A stretch of DNA of 35,918 nt from an uncultured SAR86 cluster bacterium (GTDB lineage Bacteria > Pseudomonadota > Gammaproteobacteria > Magnimaribacterales > AG-339-G14). Position numbers and translations under genes: made by a program. The stretch is from positions 1 through 35,918 of the forward strand of contig CABXSA010000008.1 in the NCBI GenBank assembly GCA_902514765.1. Direction: 5' to 3'. The notes beneath the pieces were generated by a model, which was not told the DNA's origin, made no database searches, and saw nothing but the letters and a program-made list of their open reading frames with translations. How positions within the stretch are numbered: position 1 is the stretch's first letter; every line of letters starts with the position of its first letter. Below are positions 33,387 through 35,918 of this stretch, piece after piece.

Positions 33387-34208
33387 TTAAGATTTATTAA
33401 TAAAGTTTTCTATCAACTTTCCAGAAATTGAAATATTTGCTGGGGGAATATTTGCTGGCATGCTTTCTAAAGTGAACCATTGAGCATCATCAATTTCTTC
33501 CCCATCAGGTTCTAATTCTCCAGAATCATATTCTGCATAAAAACCCAACATCAATTGACTTGGAAACGGCCATGCTTGGCTAGAAAAATACTCTAAATTT
33601 TTAATATTAATGTTTACTTCTTCTTTGACCTCTCTTTTTAAAGCACTTTCTACGGATTCCCCAGGCTCTATAAAACCAGCAAGAGTACTATAGAAATTTG
33701 GAGGAAAATTCTTATTGTGCGCAAGTAAAAACATATTTTTTTTGTAGATTAAAGTGATTACACACGGAGAAATCCTTGGGTAAATTAATTGTCCTTTACA
33801 GTTAGGACATTCCATTGCTCTTTCTTTATCGTGTCTTTGCATTGCAGATCCACAAGATCCACAAAATTGATGATCTTTTGACCAATTTATAATTTGAATA
33901 GACCTCGCAATAACATCAAACAATTGATCTGGCATCCTACCGAGAGCTGAACGCATATCGATAAAAATTGAATGTTCTAATTCACACTGATTTTTTTCAG
34001 CGAGAATCACAAAACATGGTTGTTTGTTTAAATATCCTAAAAAGTGTCTTTCTTTTTCCTCTATGTAAGACCAGGTCAATTCGTCTTGTGTAAGAGGCCT
34101 GATGAAATTTTCATTTGAAAATGAGAGGATGCTTTGATCAAATATCACAAAGAAAACTGAATCTTTGGCTTCATTTTCTATATAATTTGCAGGTTCAAAG
34201 GTAAACAA
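33387..34208 (-). CDS. nudC: NADH pyrophosphatase / NAD-decapping Nudix hydrolase NudC
   Basis: Hydrolyses NADH to NMNH and AMP and, in E. coli, removes NAD caps from RNA. Zinc ribbon Cys116, Cys119, Cys134, Cys137; Nudix box from Gly178 ([20 protein letters not shown]); and the NudC signature [10 protein letters not shown] (211-220). Length 273 (E. coli 257). The start is TTG 34208, supported by GGAG (34219-34216) seven bases upstream, which touches the divergent nhaB start codon. Its stop lies one base from the rne stop. A decapping enzyme beside RNase E is suggestive but the genes are convergent. Confidence 0.92.
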   Translation of the reverse strand: MFTFEPANYIENEAKDSVFFVIFDQSILSFSNENFIRPLTQDELTWSYIEEKERHFLGYLNKQPCFVILAEKNQCELEHSIFIDMRSALGRMPDQLFDVIARSIQIINWSKDHQFCGSCGSAMQRHDKERAMECPNCKGQLIYPRISPCVITLIYKKNMFLLAHNKNFPPNFYSTLAGFIEPGESVESALKREVKEEVNINIKNLEYFSSQAWPFPSQLMLGFYAEYDSGELEPDGEEIDDAQWFTLESMPANIPPANISISGKLIENFINKS

Positions 34209-34219
34209 GTTTAATCTCC

Positions 34220-35692
34220 ATGGTAAGTTCGATTTATTATAATTTTTTGGGAGCTGCTCCTAATTGGTATAAAAATACAATCATTTCTTTTTTGATTGTT
34301 AATCCGATTATATACATTTTATTCGATGCTATGAGCTTGCCTGCAGGATTTATTCTTGGCTGGATTATTTTAGGAGAGTTTATCTTTACTTTAGCAATGG
34401 CAATTAAATGCTATCCCCTTCAACCAGGAGGATTGATCGCATTAGAATCGATTTTGATGGGTCTAACGAATACAGGACAAATTTATTATGAAGTTGAAGC
34501 AAATTTAAAGGTAATTCTTCTTTTGGTATTCATGGTAGCTGGTATTTATTTTATGAAAGACTTTCTTTTGTATATCTTTACCAAGCTTCTAATTAACATC
34601 AAAAATAAAAGGCTTTTGTGTTTGTTATTTGTATTCGCTGCAGCATTTCTTTCTGCCTTTTTAGATGCATTAACAGTGATGGCCGTTTTGATAGCTGTAG
34701 CTGCAGGTTTTTATCACGTCTATAAAAGCGTTGCATCAAAGGAAGAATCATTTTCTGAGAACTCTGAAGAATTTCAAACTTTCAAAGGTTTTCTTAGAAA
34801 CCTCTTAATGCATGGCGCTGTTGGAACAGCTCTAGGAGGAGTTGCAACGACTGTTGGCGAGCCTCAAAATTTATTGATTGCAAGTGTTGCAGACTGGTCG
34901 TTTATCGAGTTCTTTTTGAAAATGTTGCCGATTTCTTTTCCTGTCTTTATTGCAGGCTTAATAACTTGTTATATTGTAGAAAGATTTTCTTTGTTTTCAT
35001 TTGGAGTTCAGCTTCCGAGTCACATAAGGGGAATACTCTATGATTTTGATAAACAAGAATCTCTAGAAAGAACAACTTCTCAAAATATGAAAATCGTTAC
35101 TCAAGCAATGGTTGCTTTGGTCCTTGTTTTTTCTCTAGCTTTTGGACTTGCTGCCGTGGGATTAATTGGTTTGATGATTATTGTATTGCTAACTGCTTTT
35201 AATGGAGTAATAGAAGAGCCAAAACTTGGAAAAGCTTTTGAAGAAGCTCTTCCATTTACCGCTTTATTGGTTGTATTTTTTGCGGTCGTTGCAGTTATTC
35301 ATGATCAACATTTATTTACCCCTGTAATAAGTTATGTCTTAAGTCTTAAACAAGAAATTCAAATACCTGTATTTTTCATGGTGAATGGCGTTTTATCAAT
35401 GATCAGTGATAATGTTTTTGTTGCTACCATTTATATCAGCGAAGTAAAGGCTGCCTTAGATAGTGGAGTAATAGGAAGAGAACAATTTGATTTGTTAGCA
35501 ATTGCAATTAATAGCGGGACAAATTTACCAAGTGTTGCTACTCCAAATGGGCAAGCTGCATTTTTATTTCTTCTAACCTCTTCAGTGGCGCCTCTTTTAG
35601 GACTTTCTTATTTAAGAATGGTATTGATGGCATTACCCTACACTATTGTTTTATCTGTAGTTGGGGTTCTATCTGTAATTTATTTTCTCTAA
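34220..35692 (+). CDS. nhaB: Na+/H+ antiporter NhaB
   Basis: Inner-membrane antiporter exporting Na+ in exchange for protons. The 490-residue product follows E. coli NhaB (513) along its length: [11 protein letters not shown] at the N-terminus, [49 protein letters not shown] and [21 protein letters not shown], with about twelve helices. It ends earlier than the E. coli protein, after VLSVIYFL. Only 11 bases separate its ATG from the divergent nudC start and no ribosome binding site is visible, so the mRNA may be leaderless or its promoter lies inside nudC. The stop shares a base with the dusA start. Confidence 0.95.
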   Translation: MVSSIYYNFLGAAPNWYKNTIISFLIVNPIIYILFDAMSLPAGFILGWIILGEFIFTLAMAIKCYPLQPGGLIALESILMGLTNTGQIYYEVEANLKVILLLVFMVAGIYFMKDFLLYIFTKLLINIKNKRLLCLLFVFAAAFLSAFLDALTVMAVLIAVAAGFYHVYKSVASKEESFSENSEEFQTFKGFLRNLLMHGAVGTALGGVATTVGEPQNLLIASVADWSFIEFFLKMLPISFPVFIAGLITCYIVERFSLFSFGVQLPSHIRGILYDFDKQESLERTTSQNMKIVTQAMVALVLVFSLAFGLAAVGLIGLMIIVLLTAFNGVIEEPKLGKAFEEALPFTALLVVFFAVVAVIHDQHLFTPVISYVLSLKQEIQIPVFFMVNGVLSMISDNVFVATIYISEVKAALDSGVIGREQFDLLAIAINSGTNLPSVATPNGQAAFLFLLTSSVAPLLGLSYLRMVLMALPYTIVLSVVGVLSVIYFL

Positions 35693-35918
35693 TGGATAGA
35701 TCTTTCTGCATTGCTCCAATGATGAGACGAACAGACCGTCATTTCAGATATCTATGTAGTTTATTATCCAAAAAAAATATACTTTTTACCGAGATGATTC
35801 ATGCCAATGCAATAAACAGAAATGAGCCTGAAAGATTTTTAAATAACTCCAATATTTCAAATGCTACAGTTTTGCAAGTTGGAGGTAGTTGTCCAAAAGA
35901 GCTAAAAAGGTACAATTT
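35692..35918 (+). CDS. dusA: tRNA-dihydrouridine synthase A, N-terminal part (3' truncated by window)
   Basis: A frame opens at ATG 35692 (TAATG with the nhaB stop) and runs off the right edge after 75 codons. The product begins FCIAPMMRRTDRHFRYLCSL and continues with LFTEMIHANAI and VLQVGGSCPKEL, matching the DusA start (FSVAPMLDWTDRH, LYTEMV, LQLGGSDP). The FMN enzyme reduces uridines 20 and 20a in the tRNA D-loop. The catalytic Cys lies beyond the window. Confidence 0.88.
   Translation, partial: MDRSFCIAPMMRRTDRHFRYLCSLLSKKNILFTEMIHANAINRNEPERFLNNSNISNATVLQVGGSCPKELKRYN

Overview
The window is one strongly AT-rich, tightly packed bacterial chromosome segment (about one third G+C, judged by eye). 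Gene order and protein families point to a marine gammaproteobacterium with a streamlined genome. Three housekeeping neighbourhoods match the Escherichia coli/Vibrio layout: nqrF-apbE-nqrM; mnmA-purB opposite icd-clpS-clpA-infA; and rne opposite rluC-rpmF-fabG-acpP-fabF-mltG-tmk-holB. An oligotrophic lineage such as SAR86 fits, but the sequence alone does not prove it. I see no rRNA, tRNA, CRISPR, insertion sequence or phage gene. No gene-free stretch exceeds about 210 bases.

Layout. (1) 1-1135: end of the Na+-NQR operon (nqrF C-terminus, apbE, nqrM). (2) 1132-5196, minus strand: mnmA, purB and isocitrate lyase in one probable operon. (3) 5259-9355: NADP-isocitrate dehydrogenase, ClpS/ClpA and, convergent, infA. 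The two enzymes competing for isocitrate (Icd and AceA) therefore sit in the same neighbourhood, on opposite strands. (4) 9380-19525: the accessory region. It holds a complete haloalkane dehalogenase of the HLD-II type, a small membrane protein, and a minus-strand gene train (long GST, nitronate-monooxygenase-like flavoprotein, HLD-I-like hydrolase, four-helix membrane protein, two exported proteins) closed by a strong terminator. Next come an exported HLD-I-like hydrolase facing a TetR regulator across a perfect palindrome that overlaps a near-consensus promoter, a serine alpha/beta hydrolase, and an exported protein of unknown function. (5) 19585-25270: oligopeptidase B, an LhgO-like oxidase, an AGCS Na+:amino-acid symporter with a large insertion, a glutaredoxin and a YciC/DUF975-like membrane protein. 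(6) 25241-31152: a condensed fatty-acid/cell-wall/replication operon lacking plsX, fabH, fabD, pabC and others found at this place in E. coli. (7) 31153-35918: RNase E without its zinc-link, NudC, NhaB and the start of dusA.

How it fits together. Na+-NQR with its maturation factors, NhaB and a Na+-coupled symporter suggest a sodium-based membrane economy. The accessory region reads as an inducible system for small halogenated, epoxide-like or nitro compounds: three hydrolases with an Asp nucleophile in an HDWG/QDWG motif, a GST, a flavoprotein and a dedicated repressor. That substrate class is inferred from family membership; no substrate can be read from the sequence.

Most worth checking: the TetR operator/promoter unit, the GST-flavoprotein-hydrolase-exported-protein operon, the flavoprotein with Phe where nitronate monooxygenases have the catalytic His, and the RNase E missing its CPxC zinc-link.
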